A DNA stretch of 21,485 nucleotides from a virus, in the IMG/VR virus record IMGVR_UViG_3300017760_000129, positions 1 through 21,485 of that record. The stretch is one strand, 5' to 3'. Below are positions 1 to 9,239 of the stretch, piece after piece. The notes beneath the pieces were generated by a model. That model made no database searches. It worked only from the letters and a program-made list of their open reading frames with translations, and was not told where the DNA came from. The translations under genes and the position numbers were made by a program. How positions within the stretch are numbered: position 1 is the stretch's first letter; each line of letters starts with the position of its first letter.

Positions 1-1
1 C

Positions 2-256
2 GTTATACATAAGCATATTGTATCTAAAGATTCTTTAAAACTGAGAAAGTATCTAATTGAAAATGAAAATGAGTTTCAAGGTGATTACCATAACTTAATG
101 AAGCAGTACTTAAACTACGTATATACTTCTAGTTTAGATGGCAATAAAAAACGTCAATATATTGTGACTATTTCAGATCACATGTATAAAGACGTATTTG
201 TATTAGATAAAGAAATTAATGCTTTTGCTTGCTGGGTTAATCTTGAAAAGATCTAA
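2..256 (+). CDS. 3' end of an unrecognised phage gene (partial)
   Basis: An open frame enters from the left edge and runs 84 codons to a TAA at 254-256. The start lies outside the window. The visible part is mixed charged and hydrophobic, with no cysteine cluster, signal peptide or membrane segment, and I recognise no family motif; it ends in the residues FACWVNLEKI. It is the only plus-strand frame here without internal stops, and its codon use is as AT-rich as the neighbouring genes. Its last four bases overlap the end of the minus-strand gene that follows, so the two genes are convergent and tail to tail. Function cannot be assigned from this fragment. Confidence 0.6.
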   Translation, partial: VIHKHIVSKDSLKLRKYLIENENEFQGDYHNLMKQYLNYVYTSSLDGNKKRQYIVTISDHMYKDVFVLDKEINAFACWVNLEKI

Positions 257-834
257 CCGTTGATTGGCATATACTGTGAAGTATAATTTTCATTAACTGC
301 TGGTGATTTAGTTGCTGGGGATGAAGGAATCTTAGTATTTTGTGTTGGATTTGACATTTCTGTTTTCTTAAGGCTATTACCTTGTTGTGTCATAGTTTGT
401 TGCTGCTCTTCATTTTCTTCTGGTTCTTTAGGATCAATTTGCACTTTATTATCATACTCTGTATCAGGGTCTTTCGGTGTTCTGTTAATACCAGTATCAA
501 TAGGCTCTAGCATATCACTCGTAACTGTAACTTGACCTTGCTGGTCAGTCAAACCATTAGCTAATTCTTTTGCTACTGTAATATAGAAAAAATTACCCCT
601 ATTATCACTATTACCAGGAGCAGATGACGGGTATTCAGTAGATATATTCTTTACTTTATAATTACCATCTGAATTAAAATAATCGTCAATATATTTTTGT
701 TGTTCTTTATTTTGGGATTTGTAGCCCTCTTTAGATTTATAATTACTAGCTAATTTTACCAAACCACCAGTCGTGAAACCACTATTCATCTGTTTCTGTA
801 TATTTTCTATTAAATTTAAGAATTTTTTTGCCAT
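253..834 (-). CDS. Hypothetical phage protein with disordered C-terminal half, 193 aa
   Basis: The protein starts MAKKFLNLIENI, an amphipathic helix, followed by a lysine- and tyrosine-rich stretch to about residue 60. A more structured segment at about 60-115 contains a YPSSAPGN motif. From about residue 115 the chain is rich in Pro, Gln, Glu, Thr and Ser and looks disordered. No enzyme motif, signal peptide or membrane segment is visible. The start is supported by a perfect TATAAATA late-type box four bases upstream on the minus strand. It is divergent from the fibre gene cluster and shares the same short promoter region, so a late, virion-related role is plausible. That role is inference from context, not from a recognised domain. 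Confidence 0.75.
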   Translation of the reverse strand: MAKKFLNLIENIQKQMNSGFTTGGLVKLASNYKSKEGYKSQNKEQQKYIDDYFNSDGNYKVKNISTEYPSSAPGNSDNRGNFFYITVAKELANGLTDQQGQVTVTSDMLEPIDTGINRTPKDPDTEYDNKVQIDPKEPEENEEQQQTMTQQGNSLKKTEMSNPTQNTKIPSSPATKSPAVNENYTSQYMPING

Positions 835-838
835 AATA

Positions 839-846
839 TATTTATA
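839..846 (-). promoter_or_regulatory. T4-like late promoter box for the 193-aa gene
   Basis: Reading the minus strand, a perfect TATAAATA lies four bases before the ATG at 834. This is the T4 late (gp55-dependent) -10 consensus. With the usual short spacing to +1, transcription would begin at or immediately next to the start codon. It is back to back with the plus-strand box at 890-897. Confidence 0.65.
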
Positions 847-889
847 TTTATGTTATCTAATAGTTTTTTCTATAGATTCCAGTACCGTT

Positions 890-897
890 TATAAATA
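890..897 (+). promoter_or_regulatory. T4-like late promoter box for the 487-aa gene
   Basis: A perfect TATAAATA sits six bases before the ATG at 904. The family expectation for a T4 late promoter puts +1 about six bases after this box, so the transcript should have essentially no leader. It is the first box of the plus-strand fibre cluster. Confidence 0.7.
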
Positions 898-903
898 TAA
901 TAT

Positions 904-2367
904 ATGGCCAGAAAGATTAATATATATGCAAATTTTGATACCACAGCGGTAACTGATCCGGAAAGAGAATATTATAACTTGCCAAGAAATGAATTACCGA
1001 TATTTAACCAGACTACTGCTAGTACAAGTATTGAAATACTTGAAAATTCTCCAGTAGATAAGTTAGTATTTTCAACAACAGGTATTGACGGTTATGGTTA
1101 TAACGATACAACCTTCAATTTTGATAATAATTATTTTAAGAACCAAATTATTTATTTTACTGTTAGAGTTAAAACTCGAAATAATTATCCAGCTAAATAT
1201 TTAAATAATTTAAGTCTTGGTAATGGGTCTAATATTGATACTATATCAATAGATTTAAAAGATCAAAATAATAACTCTTTAGCTGCTACTATATCCAGTG
1301 ATTTTGGTATATTATCATCAGATACCGTTGGAGGCTTCTTTAAAGGGGCTTTTCAATATGATGGTTCAGCAAATAATGTTAAATTAACAGCAAAAGCGAC
1401 TGTAGGTCTAAGTGGTATACCTATAGATGGTGAAAGTAATACGTTTAATATTGTACCTGTTAGTGATAGTAAAGAATTTCGTAAGATAAATGAAAATAAT
1501 AATCAAAAAGATAATTTTATAAATTATTTATATCAACCAAATTTAAGAGATAACCCAAAATTCTTTACCGATATTATAGGTCAAATAGTTGGAGATGCAA
1601 ATAATCCTAACACTTTAGGGGTAAAGGTTTATGAAAAAATATCTAACTTTTTATTAAATTCAAGTGACATAGAATATGCAAATATTGATAATTTAATTAG
1701 TAATATGAAACTAATCGATAGTAATGTTAATAAATTTTCAGAAAGCTACCCAGCCAGTCTAAAACGTATTGTTGATTTTTTCAGTGTTAATCGCTCAAAG
1801 ATAATACCTATAAAAAATAAATTTAGTCAAGATTTTAATGATAAAGGTCGAGCTGATAGCGGTTTAGGTAAAAATTTAGGTAAAGAAATAAAACTTTCTG
1901 ATACTCTATCAGGTGGAGATAATTTCAAACCTATAGTAGCTTTTGAAAAATTTAGTCAAAGATATTATATGCTTAATACTGACCCAACTAGTGGTTTTGA
2001 TTTTAGATATTTAGGAACTAATAAAACTTATCAAATATCATCTTATAATATAAATTGGGGTTGGGGATTAGTTTTACCTGATGGGATTGGTGATTTTACA
2101 TATATGCTAGATATTAGTGGTAATAATTTAGTATTAGAAAATGGTTTTAGAATTCTAAATGAAGATAGAGGTTTAGATACTAATGATATATCAAAATATT
2201 ATACTTTCTTTGAATATATTTCAACTTTTAATAATAGTAATATATTTGCATTTTATGATGATGCCAATGTAAATTCTACTAGCGATGTATCATCTTTAAG
2301 TGCTATTAATAATAGTATTGATGAAATTATATTAAAAGACATTTACTCGGGTACAAATTTAATTTAA
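904..2367 (+). CDS. Tail/baseplate-associated structural protein, 487 aa
   Basis: The product has no catalytic motif and the Asn/Ser/Thr-rich, beta-strand-rich composition of phage fibre and baseplate proteins. Residues 1-190 form a beta-rich N-terminal part containing the stretch FTVRVKTRNNYPAK. Residues 200-320 are more helical and polar. The C-terminal part, from about 340, contains PIVAFEKFSQRYYML and later SSYNINWGWGLVLP, a pattern I associate with structural proteins of T4-like marine phages; this is recognition from memory, not a search. The ATG at 904 follows a perfect TATAAATA box and is the first gene of the fibre cluster, 73 bases ahead of the 1325-aa gene. A peripheral baseplate or fibre-attachment role fits but is inferred. 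Confidence 0.7.
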   Translation: MARKINIYANFDTTAVTDPEREYYNLPRNELPIFNQTTASTSIEILENSPVDKLVFSTTGIDGYGYNDTTFNFDNNYFKNQIIYFTVRVKTRNNYPAKYLNNLSLGNGSNIDTISIDLKDQNNNSLAATISSDFGILSSDTVGGFFKGAFQYDGSANNVKLTAKATVGLSGIPIDGESNTFNIVPVSDSKEFRKINENNNQKDNFINYLYQPNLRDNPKFFTDIIGQIVGDANNPNTLGVKVYEKISNFLLNSSDIEYANIDNLISNMKLIDSNVNKFSESYPASLKRIVDFFSVNRSKIIPIKNKFSQDFNDKGRADSGLGKNLGKEIKLSDTLSGGDNFKPIVAFEKFSQRYYMLNTDPTSGFDFRYLGTNKTYQISSYNINWGWGLVLPDGIGDFTYMLDISGNNLVLENGFRILNEDRGLDTNDISKYYTFFEYISTFNNSNIFAFYDDANVNSTSDVSSLSAINNSIDEIILKDIYSGTNLI

Positions 2368-2425
2368 TTGAATTTTAATACTTTAGTTTTAAATAGATAT
2401 ACGAAAATTGATATATAATTTTCAT

Positions 2426-2433
2426 TATAAATA
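2426..2433 (+). promoter_or_regulatory. T4-like late promoter box for the 1325-aa gene
   Basis: A perfect TATAAATA lies seven bases before the ATG at 2441, inside the 73-base gap between two fibre genes. No Shine-Dalgarno sequence is visible between box and ATG. The rest of the gap is A/T-rich with no convincing terminator hairpin. Confidence 0.7.
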
Positions 2434-2440
2434 TTAATAG

Positions 2441-5400
2441 ATGTCTTTATCTCCTACATATCAAAATTTAAGTGCTTTATCTCCTTTATATTTTAAAGAT
2501 TCTGATGAAAAACTAGAATTTATTAATAAAGATAAATTTACATTACAAGGTTTAAACTTAGTAACATATAATATAAATCAAAGTGCTAATGATAGTTTTA
2601 TAAAAAATTATTCTGTGAATAATTTGATAAAAGATAAAAATTCTAATGAAATTTTTAATTTAACTAATAAAATAGATACTCAGGATTTAAATACAAAATT
2701 AAATTTTAAAGCTACTCAAAGTACGTTAAGCGCCACGTTCTTTTTACAAGCTATAACGACTAATGATGATAAAGAATCACCAGCAAAGTTTAATATTGAT
2801 GCTAAGAATCTTAATGGTACAAAATTTTTAGTAGATTTCGTAAATAAAGATTTTTGTACAGTATCATTTTTTGATGGTAAAATTCCTAAATTTTTATACG
2901 ATGCCAGTCGAGATGCATTGGTTTTTAAATTTTTAAATACTGCAAATTTACCATTAACTTCATTTTATTATTTTAATTATTTTTACGATAGTCAAAATAA
3001 AAAATTAAGATTATATAAAAATGATAATGTAGTAACTACTGTAACTACTATATTAACTACAAATTCCCAAGCAATATCTACCGGTTCTGATGGTTATCAA
3101 CTATTTATTAATACTGTATTATCAGCAGAAATAGATTCTATAGGTTTGTTACCAGCAAATACTGATAGATTGTTAAATGGTACGATAGGTGTAGGTAATG
3201 AAATAAAATTATTAAACAACGATAACATAGATCAATTTATATACTATGATTTTCAAGATAACTATAGACTATCAAACGATACAGTTAGTGGGGTTAAATA
3301 TGATTTTTTAACTTATTATACCTATTCTAATGTAATAACAGGTGATAAAAATTATGCTAATTTAAAGTTTTTTAATCTAAAGAATCATATATCTAATGAT
3401 AATATTGCTTACGGGGGACCATTAGAAAATAGAGATGATGATTTTGAATATAGAGGTAGGGAATATCAAAATTTTACTAATCAAAAAAGTAAAGAAACTG
3501 ATTATGATAATATATCATTAAATTATACATTTTTTGATAAAGAGTATAAAATTGGTTCAAAAGACTATACAGCGTTTACATTACCAGGGGATTTATTTCC
3601 ATTCCGCAAAATTAACATAAACGATACAGGTTTAGCAACAAATGGGTCATTTGCTGCGACTAGTCCATATTTTAGTGATAAAGTATTTAAACTTACAGAT
3701 AAAAATAAAAATAAATTGCAAGATAGCTTTATAGAAGATCAAGAATTTTTAGTATTACAAGATGATGTAAGTTTAGTTGTTTTACAAAGTGGAGATTTGT
3801 TAGGTTTTCAAAGTATAAATGATACCCAGTCAAATGATATTTTTGGAGATTATTTATGTACATGGTTAAAAGGCGATGGTGTTACTAAAGGTATATGGTT
3901 TGATAGATATTATCTACCTAAAGATAATTCATACACCGTATCATTCTCAGGTAATTCAAATATTTTCGATACCACTACCCAAGCAGCTGAATATTTTAAA
4001 AATAATGAAACTGATTTAGTTTATTACGATTTGAAAAGTAATTTAACTTTTGAACCAAGTGCATCGTATGGCTATCAGCGAATTAACAAAAAGCAAATTA
4101 ATGCTTATATCGACGGTCAAAAGGATAAGTTAATAAAGGATTCATTTAGTATCCAAACATCAGCAGTACAGATACAAAATGTTGATGAAGTAAATCTTAA
4201 TGATACTAAAGGTTACGATAATATAGATATTAAGTCAATACCTAATAGAGATTTTAATATTGGTTTTGAACTCGAACTAGACTCCCTATCATCTTTAGAT
4301 TCATTTCAGCTAGCTGGTAATTTATATGAAGACGGGTTTGCTTTGAAAAATAACTTTTTCTTCACACCATTTATATTTATACCTCAAGGTAATGTGCTTC
4401 ATATATATGATAATAATTTAAAGTTATTAAGATCAAATACATATACAGATACAGAAAATATATTAGACGTACTTTATATAGAACAAAATAATAATATAGT
4501 TTTAGTTTGTGATAATAAATTAATAAAAACTAATTATTTTGGTGAAATATTAAATGAAAGATACCCAGCTGACGGAGGTGCTAATAGTGATTTAATATTA
4601 GAAATAATTAAATCATATGTAAGTAAAACTTACCATGGTTACAATAATGTATTTTTTATAACTAATCAATATTTAACTAATAACAAAATTATTAATTTAG
4701 ATTTAAACAATCTTATACCAGTTGAGAATACGGTTTTACAGCAACAATATCTATCTGACCCGTTATCAGCTTTTTCACAAAGTATTGTACCAACAATTAC
4801 TGGTAGTTATAGATTTCTTGTCGGTATTGAACCGAATAAATTAAACAATGATGTTGCATGTTCATTACAAAATGTTGATAGATTTATATCTAAGCAATTT
4901 ATACCAGGGGATGCTTTTTTAACAACATCATTATCATCCGAACTAAGTAGTGGTATAATACAAGGTCAGTCTTATGATGAAAATTATTATACCGTTATTC
5001 AGACAGCAACCGGTGAACCAACTTTTAATAGTACATTTTTAACTTTTTTCGACTTTATACAAGATGGAAGAGCTAGAATTGTTTTCGATAATTTAGAAGT
5101 AGTCCAAAATGAAGACCCAATTTTAGATAGTATTAACGCAAAAATTTACGATATTAACTCAGTTAATGAAAGATTATTTGTACAATATGTAAACTTAACA
5201 GCTGGTAAAGGGTTTGTACAAGAATTTACACCAGAAAGATTTAAACTATCAGCATATGAACTCAGTGAAACGGTAAATACTGGTTATAAGATAGATTTTC
5301 TTGAGGAAAATAAAGAATTAAAGATAATGTCATTTGCAAGAGACTTATCATCAAATATAGTTGTAGATAAGATAAACGCGACTACTGGTAACCTTGAAGA

Positions 5401-6418
5401 AACGTATAACTTATCATTAACTGGGATTGATACTGATAGACAAACAGCATATGCTACTAATGAAGAAATACCTGTATCGACATTCGGGACTAATTCATTA
5501 ACTGCTCTTTACCCGAAAGGTTTATACAAATACAGAAGAATAGAAGGTAATGCATATGAAGATATTATCGCATTCAATTCTGGACTATCTACTAAATTTG
5601 ATACGTTATTGAGTAATAAATTACATTTCACACCTATTAATTACCATGCAATAGATCAAAAGTATAACTCTTATAGAGATCAAATAGTGTTTAAATTTAA
5701 CTTAAACTCTTTAATTGATATTGAAACTTTAACCGAATTATGGAATAATGCAGGACCGCCTCTATCAGCCACCGGTCATTCAGCATTTACTTGGAATACC
5801 CCAGCCTCATCATTAAGTGGGTGGGATGGAGAATTTTTACCGGTCAATTCAGAAAATGTAACTAATGTTGAAATAATATTTGTTGTACCTAATATTTCTA
5901 TTAAAAATTATTTTAATTTAGATTTAGATTTAAATTCAGGTAAAATAAAACTATACAATAATGGTTTATTTTTCGGTGAAATATTTTTTAACCCTAATTT
6001 GATACCAATTGAAAGAATTATCTACCCAGAATTATTTTTAAATACTCAAAATATTCGCAATATACCTATTGACGAAATAATAAAAGACATTTCATATAAT
6101 AGTTCAGGCGGTACCTTAAAAAACTTTAAAGTTCATAATACATCATTTGATCAAAGTTTAATAAACTATTTAGAATTACAGACTAAACAAATAGATCCTT
6201 TATATTTTAGAGTACCATGTGGTACGAGAAATAGTAATGAAGAAATCGATACGCTATTTACATATAATATACCGGGTAATATTAGTAATTATATAAAAGT
6301 GAACATTAAAGATATTGATATAAATAATGATATTAAACAGAAATTAATTGATTATTTACAAAGTTCTGTAAAAGTTGTCACCCCATCTCAACAAAAATTA
6401 ATTTATAACATCGATTAA
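2441..6418 (+). CDS. Very large tail fibre/baseplate structural protein, 1325 aa
   Basis: This is the longest gene in the window. The protein is Asn/Asp/Ser/Thr-rich and almost entirely beta-strand-like, with no signal peptide, membrane segment or catalytic motif that I can see. Residues about 650-710 contain short alternating hydrophobic strands (for example VLHIYDNNLKLL and NNIVLVCDNKLIKT) that resemble beta-propeller blades, like those of the next protein. The segment around residues 380-500 has Trp/Gly/Asp-rich turns that could belong to a lectin-like sandwich. The last 180 residues again look like a separate globular unit, ending PSQQKLIYNID. The ATG follows a TATAAATA box by seven bases, and the next gene starts three bases after the stop. 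It is probably a long fibre or a baseplate-to-fibre connector; the exact role is inferred from size, composition and position. Confidence 0.7.
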   Translation: MSLSPTYQNLSALSPLYFKDSDEKLEFINKDKFTLQGLNLVTYNINQSANDSFIKNYSVNNLIKDKNSNEIFNLTNKIDTQDLNTKLNFKATQSTLSATFFLQAITTNDDKESPAKFNIDAKNLNGTKFLVDFVNKDFCTVSFFDGKIPKFLYDASRDALVFKFLNTANLPLTSFYYFNYFYDSQNKKLRLYKNDNVVTTVTTILTTNSQAISTGSDGYQLFINTVLSAEIDSIGLLPANTDRLLNGTIGVGNEIKLLNNDNIDQFIYYDFQDNYRLSNDTVSGVKYDFLTYYTYSNVITGDKNYANLKFFNLKNHISNDNIAYGGPLENRDDDFEYRGREYQNFTNQKSKETDYDNISLNYTFFDKEYKIGSKDYTAFTLPGDLFPFRKININDTGLATNGSFAATSPYFSDKVFKLTDKNKNKLQDSFIEDQEFLVLQDDVSLVVLQSGDLLGFQSINDTQSNDIFGDYLCTWLKGDGVTKGIWFDRYYLPKDNSYTVSFSGNSNIFDTTTQAAEYFKNNETDLVYYDLKSNLTFEPSASYGYQRINKKQINAYIDGQKDKLIKDSFSIQTSAVQIQNVDEVNLNDTKGYDNIDIKSIPNRDFNIGFELELDSLSSLDSFQLAGNLYEDGFALKNNFFFTPFIFIPQGNVLHIYDNNLKLLRSNTYTDTENILDVLYIEQNNNIVLVCDNKLIKTNYFGEILNERYPADGGANSDLILEIIKSYVSKTYHGYNNVFFITNQYLTNNKIINLDLNNLIPVENTVLQQQYLSDPLSAFSQSIVPTITGSYRFLVGIEPNKLNNDVACSLQNVDRFISKQFIPGDAFLTTSLSSELSSGIIQGQSYDENYYTVIQTATGEPTFNSTFLTFFDFIQDGRARIVFDNLEVVQNEDPILDSINAKIYDINSVNERLFVQYVNLTAGKGFVQEFTPERFKLSAYELSETVNTGYKIDFLEENKELKIMSFARDLSSNIVVDKINATTGNLEETYNLSLTGIDTDRQTAYATNEEIPVSTFGTNSLTALYPKGLYKYRRIEGNAYEDIIAFNSGLSTKFDTLLSNKLHFTPINYHAIDQKYNSYRDQIVFKFNLNSLIDIETLTELWNNAGPPLSATGHSAFTWNTPASSLSGWDGEFLPVNSENVTNVEIIFVVPNISIKNYFNLDLDLNSGKIKLYNNGLFFGEIFFNPNLIPIERIIYPELFLNTQNIRNIPIDEIIKDISYNSSGGTLKNFKVHNTSFDQSLINYLELQTKQIDPLYFRVPCGTRNSNEEIDTLFTYNIPGNISNYIKVNIKDIDINNDIKQKLIDYLQSSVKVVTPSQQKLIYNID

Positions 6419-6421
6419 AAT

Positions 6422-8392
6422 ATGTCAGCAAATAATATAACAACGGATTTTTATGTTGGTCAAGATCTAGAAAACACTTCTAGTGATGAATATAAATCAA
6501 TAATAACCTCAAAAAAAGTAGCATTTTCGGATGGAAATGAATTTACTTTTGATGGGGTAAATTACACTGGGTATTATAATTATGATGGTACTAATTTTTA
6601 CAAAACTAAAACATTAAAAGATGATAAACTAACAGTTGTAGAAAATATCAATACTGATATATTAAATTCTAATAAATTCTTTGATCGAACTATCTTCACT
6701 AAATTAAACCCTTCATATGTTTTAGATGATATTTTATTCAAACCAAATGAAATAATAAATAAAAATTCGATAAATTTCAAACTTAATTTATTATATGATA
6801 ATTTTATAGATTTATATAGATTTTCAAATATAAATAATCCTTTAATACCAACTGATTTTAATGCTTATGCAGTATTATCAACTACATCAACAAATACTGA
6901 GTGGCAGTGGGTATCTTCAGATGTTAGATTTATTTCTGGAGGTCTAGACCCAAGCTTAGTTTCTTTTTCAGCTTATAATGAACAATTTTTTGCTGTAGAT
7001 AAAATGAATACTATTGCATTAAAAAGTACTAAAGTACCTGATGAATATACATTATTCGTAACTACAAGTTCATACTTATTTGCGTATCAATTAGACAGAG
7101 ATGATACGATGTTTGACTTTGTATTAAGTGCAGATTCAATTGGTATAGACGGTAAACTAAGATTCGAAAATATTACTAGTATTGCAGCTGATAAAGAAAA
7201 TAATATTCTTTATTTGAATGATAGAGGTAAGCAACAAATATATAAAGCTGATACAAAAACTATTATTAATAAAGATCGTACAGGTGTTAGACAAATTCAA
7301 CTATTAGAAACTATAGGTGGTAAAGGTAGCGATAATACTAACTTTAATGATAACACTTATATTGAATATGGTAACGGCAATATATTTGTATATGATGATA
7401 TTGATAAAAGTATAAAAAAGTTTAGTGATAAATTCGTTTTTAAACTTAGATATGCTAATAAAAATTTATTTGAAGAAAATAAATTTGTTAGTATGACATA
7501 TAATACCACATTTGATTTATTATACGTTTTAACTGAAACTTATAGAGTGGTTGTATTAAATGCTAATAATTTTGAAGAAATTGATAGGTATGTCTTAACT
7601 AGTAACCCTTTTGAATTTGCTATACCTCTTATAGGTAAATTTGAATTACCAAGTAAAATAGTTTTTTCTAAAAATGATAGTAATATTTACTACCTACAAA
7701 CTACAAAAAATGTGTATAAATATTTTTTAAATACTCAAACTAAAAATATAGAAAGATTTACTATTGATATAAATTTTGATTCTGTATCTTTGTGGAATAC
7801 AGTATTTGCTAGATTTTCTGCTTATGAAGTAGAATGGGATGATCTACCTGATTTTGATAAATTTGCAATAGCATCAAACGGGTTACAAATAATTGATAGT
7901 GATGTAGTAGATACAGATAAATTATTATTATGGTCTAATAAAAGGGTATTTAGTTTTAATGAAGATAATAATTATGTTTCTTTATTAAACACTAGTAGAC
8001 CTAATTTTTATAAGAAAAGTGAAATATTTATAAAAGATGAATATTTTAATAATATAACGTTTAATTCTACTATATTCAGGCATTTATTTAACTTAAATTT
8101 ATTAAGTTCAAATTTAAATAAACAACTACTTGCAGTTTTTGATACAATAGAAACTGACGGTTATCTAAGATTTAAAGACTTCCTAGAGCTATCGCATGAA
8201 GATAAAGAAATATTAGATTTAAATAATCAAAAGCAATACTTTGCTGGAGTTAATGAAACCCTAAATGGTAATACATTGAATAGAATAATGACAAATCTTT
8301 TTGAATATCAAAATAATATTATACAGTCTGTTGAAACTAAAATAATTGGTGAAAGAATACCCATTTTAAAGACAGTACTATTAGATAAATAA
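6422..8392 (+). CDS. Fibre/structural protein with beta-propeller-like repeats, 656 aa
   Basis: Residues about 170-450 hold repeated blade-like units of alternating hydrophobic strands ending in Asp/Asn turns. Examples are ITSIAADKENNILYLNDRG, then IEYGNGNIFVYDDIDKSIK, then FDLLYVLTETYRVVVLN. This is the look of NHL/SMP-30-type beta-propellers, which often bind ligands or glycans. The N-terminal 150 residues are Asn/Asp-rich and beta-like. The C-terminal 100 are more helical and may mediate assembly. The gene starts three bases after the preceding stop and has no late box or Shine-Dalgarno of its own, so it is probably translated from the upstream transcript. A receptor-recognition role is inference. 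Confidence 0.7.
   Translation: MSANNITTDFYVGQDLENTSSDEYKSIITSKKVAFSDGNEFTFDGVNYTGYYNYDGTNFYKTKTLKDDKLTVVENINTDILNSNKFFDRTIFTKLNPSYVLDDILFKPNEIINKNSINFKLNLLYDNFIDLYRFSNINNPLIPTDFNAYAVLSTTSTNTEWQWVSSDVRFISGGLDPSLVSFSAYNEQFFAVDKMNTIALKSTKVPDEYTLFVTTSSYLFAYQLDRDDTMFDFVLSADSIGIDGKLRFENITSIAADKENNILYLNDRGKQQIYKADTKTIINKDRTGVRQIQLLETIGGKGSDNTNFNDNTYIEYGNGNIFVYDDIDKSIKKFSDKFVFKLRYANKNLFEENKFVSMTYNTTFDLLYVLTETYRVVVLNANNFEEIDRYVLTSNPFEFAIPLIGKFELPSKIVFSKNDSNIYYLQTTKNVYKYFLNTQTKNIERFTIDINFDSVSLWNTVFARFSAYEVEWDDLPDFDKFAIASNGLQIIDSDVVDTDKLLLWSNKRVFSFNEDNNYVSLLNTSRPNFYKKSEIFIKDEYFNNITFNSTIFRHLFNLNLLSSNLNKQLLAVFDTIETDGYLRFKDFLELSHEDKEILDLNNQKQYFAGVNETLNGNTLNRIMTNLFEYQNNIIQSVETKIIGERIPILKTVLLDK
8384..8391 (+). 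promoter_or_regulatory. Late promoter box (GATAAATA) for the first S74 fibre gene
   Basis: GATAAATA differs from the T4 late consensus at one base and lies five bases before the ATG at 8397. It overlaps the end and stop codon of the preceding gene. The spacing matches the other boxes in the window. Confidence 0.55.
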
Positions 8393-8396
8393 TTAT

Positions 8397-9239
8397 ATGT
8401 CAACCAATATAACAGGTTTAGCAGGTGAAATAATAGCTTTCACATACCCCTCACTTATTAAAGTATCCGACAACGGTAATATGCCAACCACAGATGGTGG
8501 TAATAGAAATGCAAATGCGGTTTTTACCCATCCTAATAGATCTGAATTACCTACAGCTTTATCAAGATTATCAGACGGCAGTGGTGTTGTAAGCTCATTA
8601 GCAATAGGGCCACAGAATGGAGGAGCTAAAATATTTGGCCCTCTGATAGTACAAGGTGATTCAGGTACCGTTACATCAAAAACACTTGAAATTAAAAATG
8701 GAGGTCTTTGTCTTTTATGTCAAATTTGTGCAGCAGGTACAGGTACCCATACTATTAACGGTACCACACAACTAGGTACATTAAAAGTTACTGACGGTTC
8801 AACTTTATGCGGAGCTATTTTAGGCTGTAATAATTTAGTAATATGCGGTACTTCTACTTTACATGGTTGTACGACGCTAAACGGTGGTCTTAACGTTGCA
8901 AGTGGTAATCTTTTAGTCACCGGTACTATTGACGCTACTGGTGATATTACAGCATTTAAAACATCAGATAAAAGACTTAAAAATAATATCATTAAAATTC
9001 ATAATTCAAATGATGTAATTAATAGTTTAAACGGCTATAAATATGAATGGGATAAAAAAGCTACACAAACCGGAGAAGATGTTGGTGTAATAGCTCAAGA
9101 AGTTAAAGAATTTATACCTTCTGCAGTTAGAGAAAATGAAAAAGGTTATCTATCAGTAGATTACGTAAAACTTATACCATACTTAATTGAAGAGGTAAAA
9201 AGTTTAAACAATAGAATTAAAATATTAGAGGAGAAATAA
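8397..9239 (+). CDS. Tail fibre protein with C-terminal S74 intramolecular chaperone, 280 aa
   Basis: The C-terminal region from about residue 185 is a Peptidase_S74 domain. It has the signature TSDKRLKNN, then GVIAQEV, then VDYVKLIPYLIEEVKSL, which is the closing coiled-coil helix. In this family the Ser and Lys of the S-D-x-R-L-K motif (here S190 and K195) form the self-cleavage dyad that releases the chaperone once the trimer has folded. Residues 60-180 form a Gly/Thr/Ser-rich stem with strand-like repeats typical of trimeric fibres. It is unusually cysteine-rich: C105, C108, C111, C138, C144, C150 and C158. A GATAAATA box lies five bases before the ATG. The stop overlaps the start of the paralogous downstream gene by one base (TAATG). 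Self-processing is inferred from the conserved dyad. Confidence 0.88.
   Translation: MSTNITGLAGEIIAFTYPSLIKVSDNGNMPTTDGGNRNANAVFTHPNRSELPTALSRLSDGSGVVSSLAIGPQNGGAKIFGPLIVQGDSGTVTSKTLEIKNGGLCLLCQICAAGTGTHTINGTTQLGTLKVTDGSTLCGAILGCNNLVICGTSTLHGCTTLNGGLNVASGNLLVTGTIDATGDITAFKTSDKRLKNNIIKIHNSNDVINSLNGYKYEWDKKATQTGEDVGVIAQEVKEFIPSAVRENEKGYLSVDYVKLIPYLIEEVKSLNNRIKILEEK
9227..9233 (+). promoter_or_regulatory. Strong Shine-Dalgarno site for the second S74 fibre gene
   Basis: AGAGGAG, containing AGGAG, ends five bases before the ATG at 9239. It is the clearest Shine-Dalgarno sequence in the window. It fits a start that overlaps the previous stop and therefore depends on internal initiation or coupling rather than on its own promoter. 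Confidence 0.7.

Noticed and set aside
6598-6780. A 60-codon minus-strand frame inside the propeller protein gene
   Set aside because: It is short, antisense, lacks a late box, and the sense gene is continuous through it.
6822-6840. TATAAATA-like match inside the 656-aa gene
   Set aside because: It is not followed by a plausible start codon; in sequence this A/T-rich, isolated matches occur by chance.
8720-8992. A 90-codon open frame antisense to the first S74 fibre gene
   Set aside because: It lies wholly inside a confidently assigned gene, its product has no recognisable domain, and no promoter or ribosome site precedes it.
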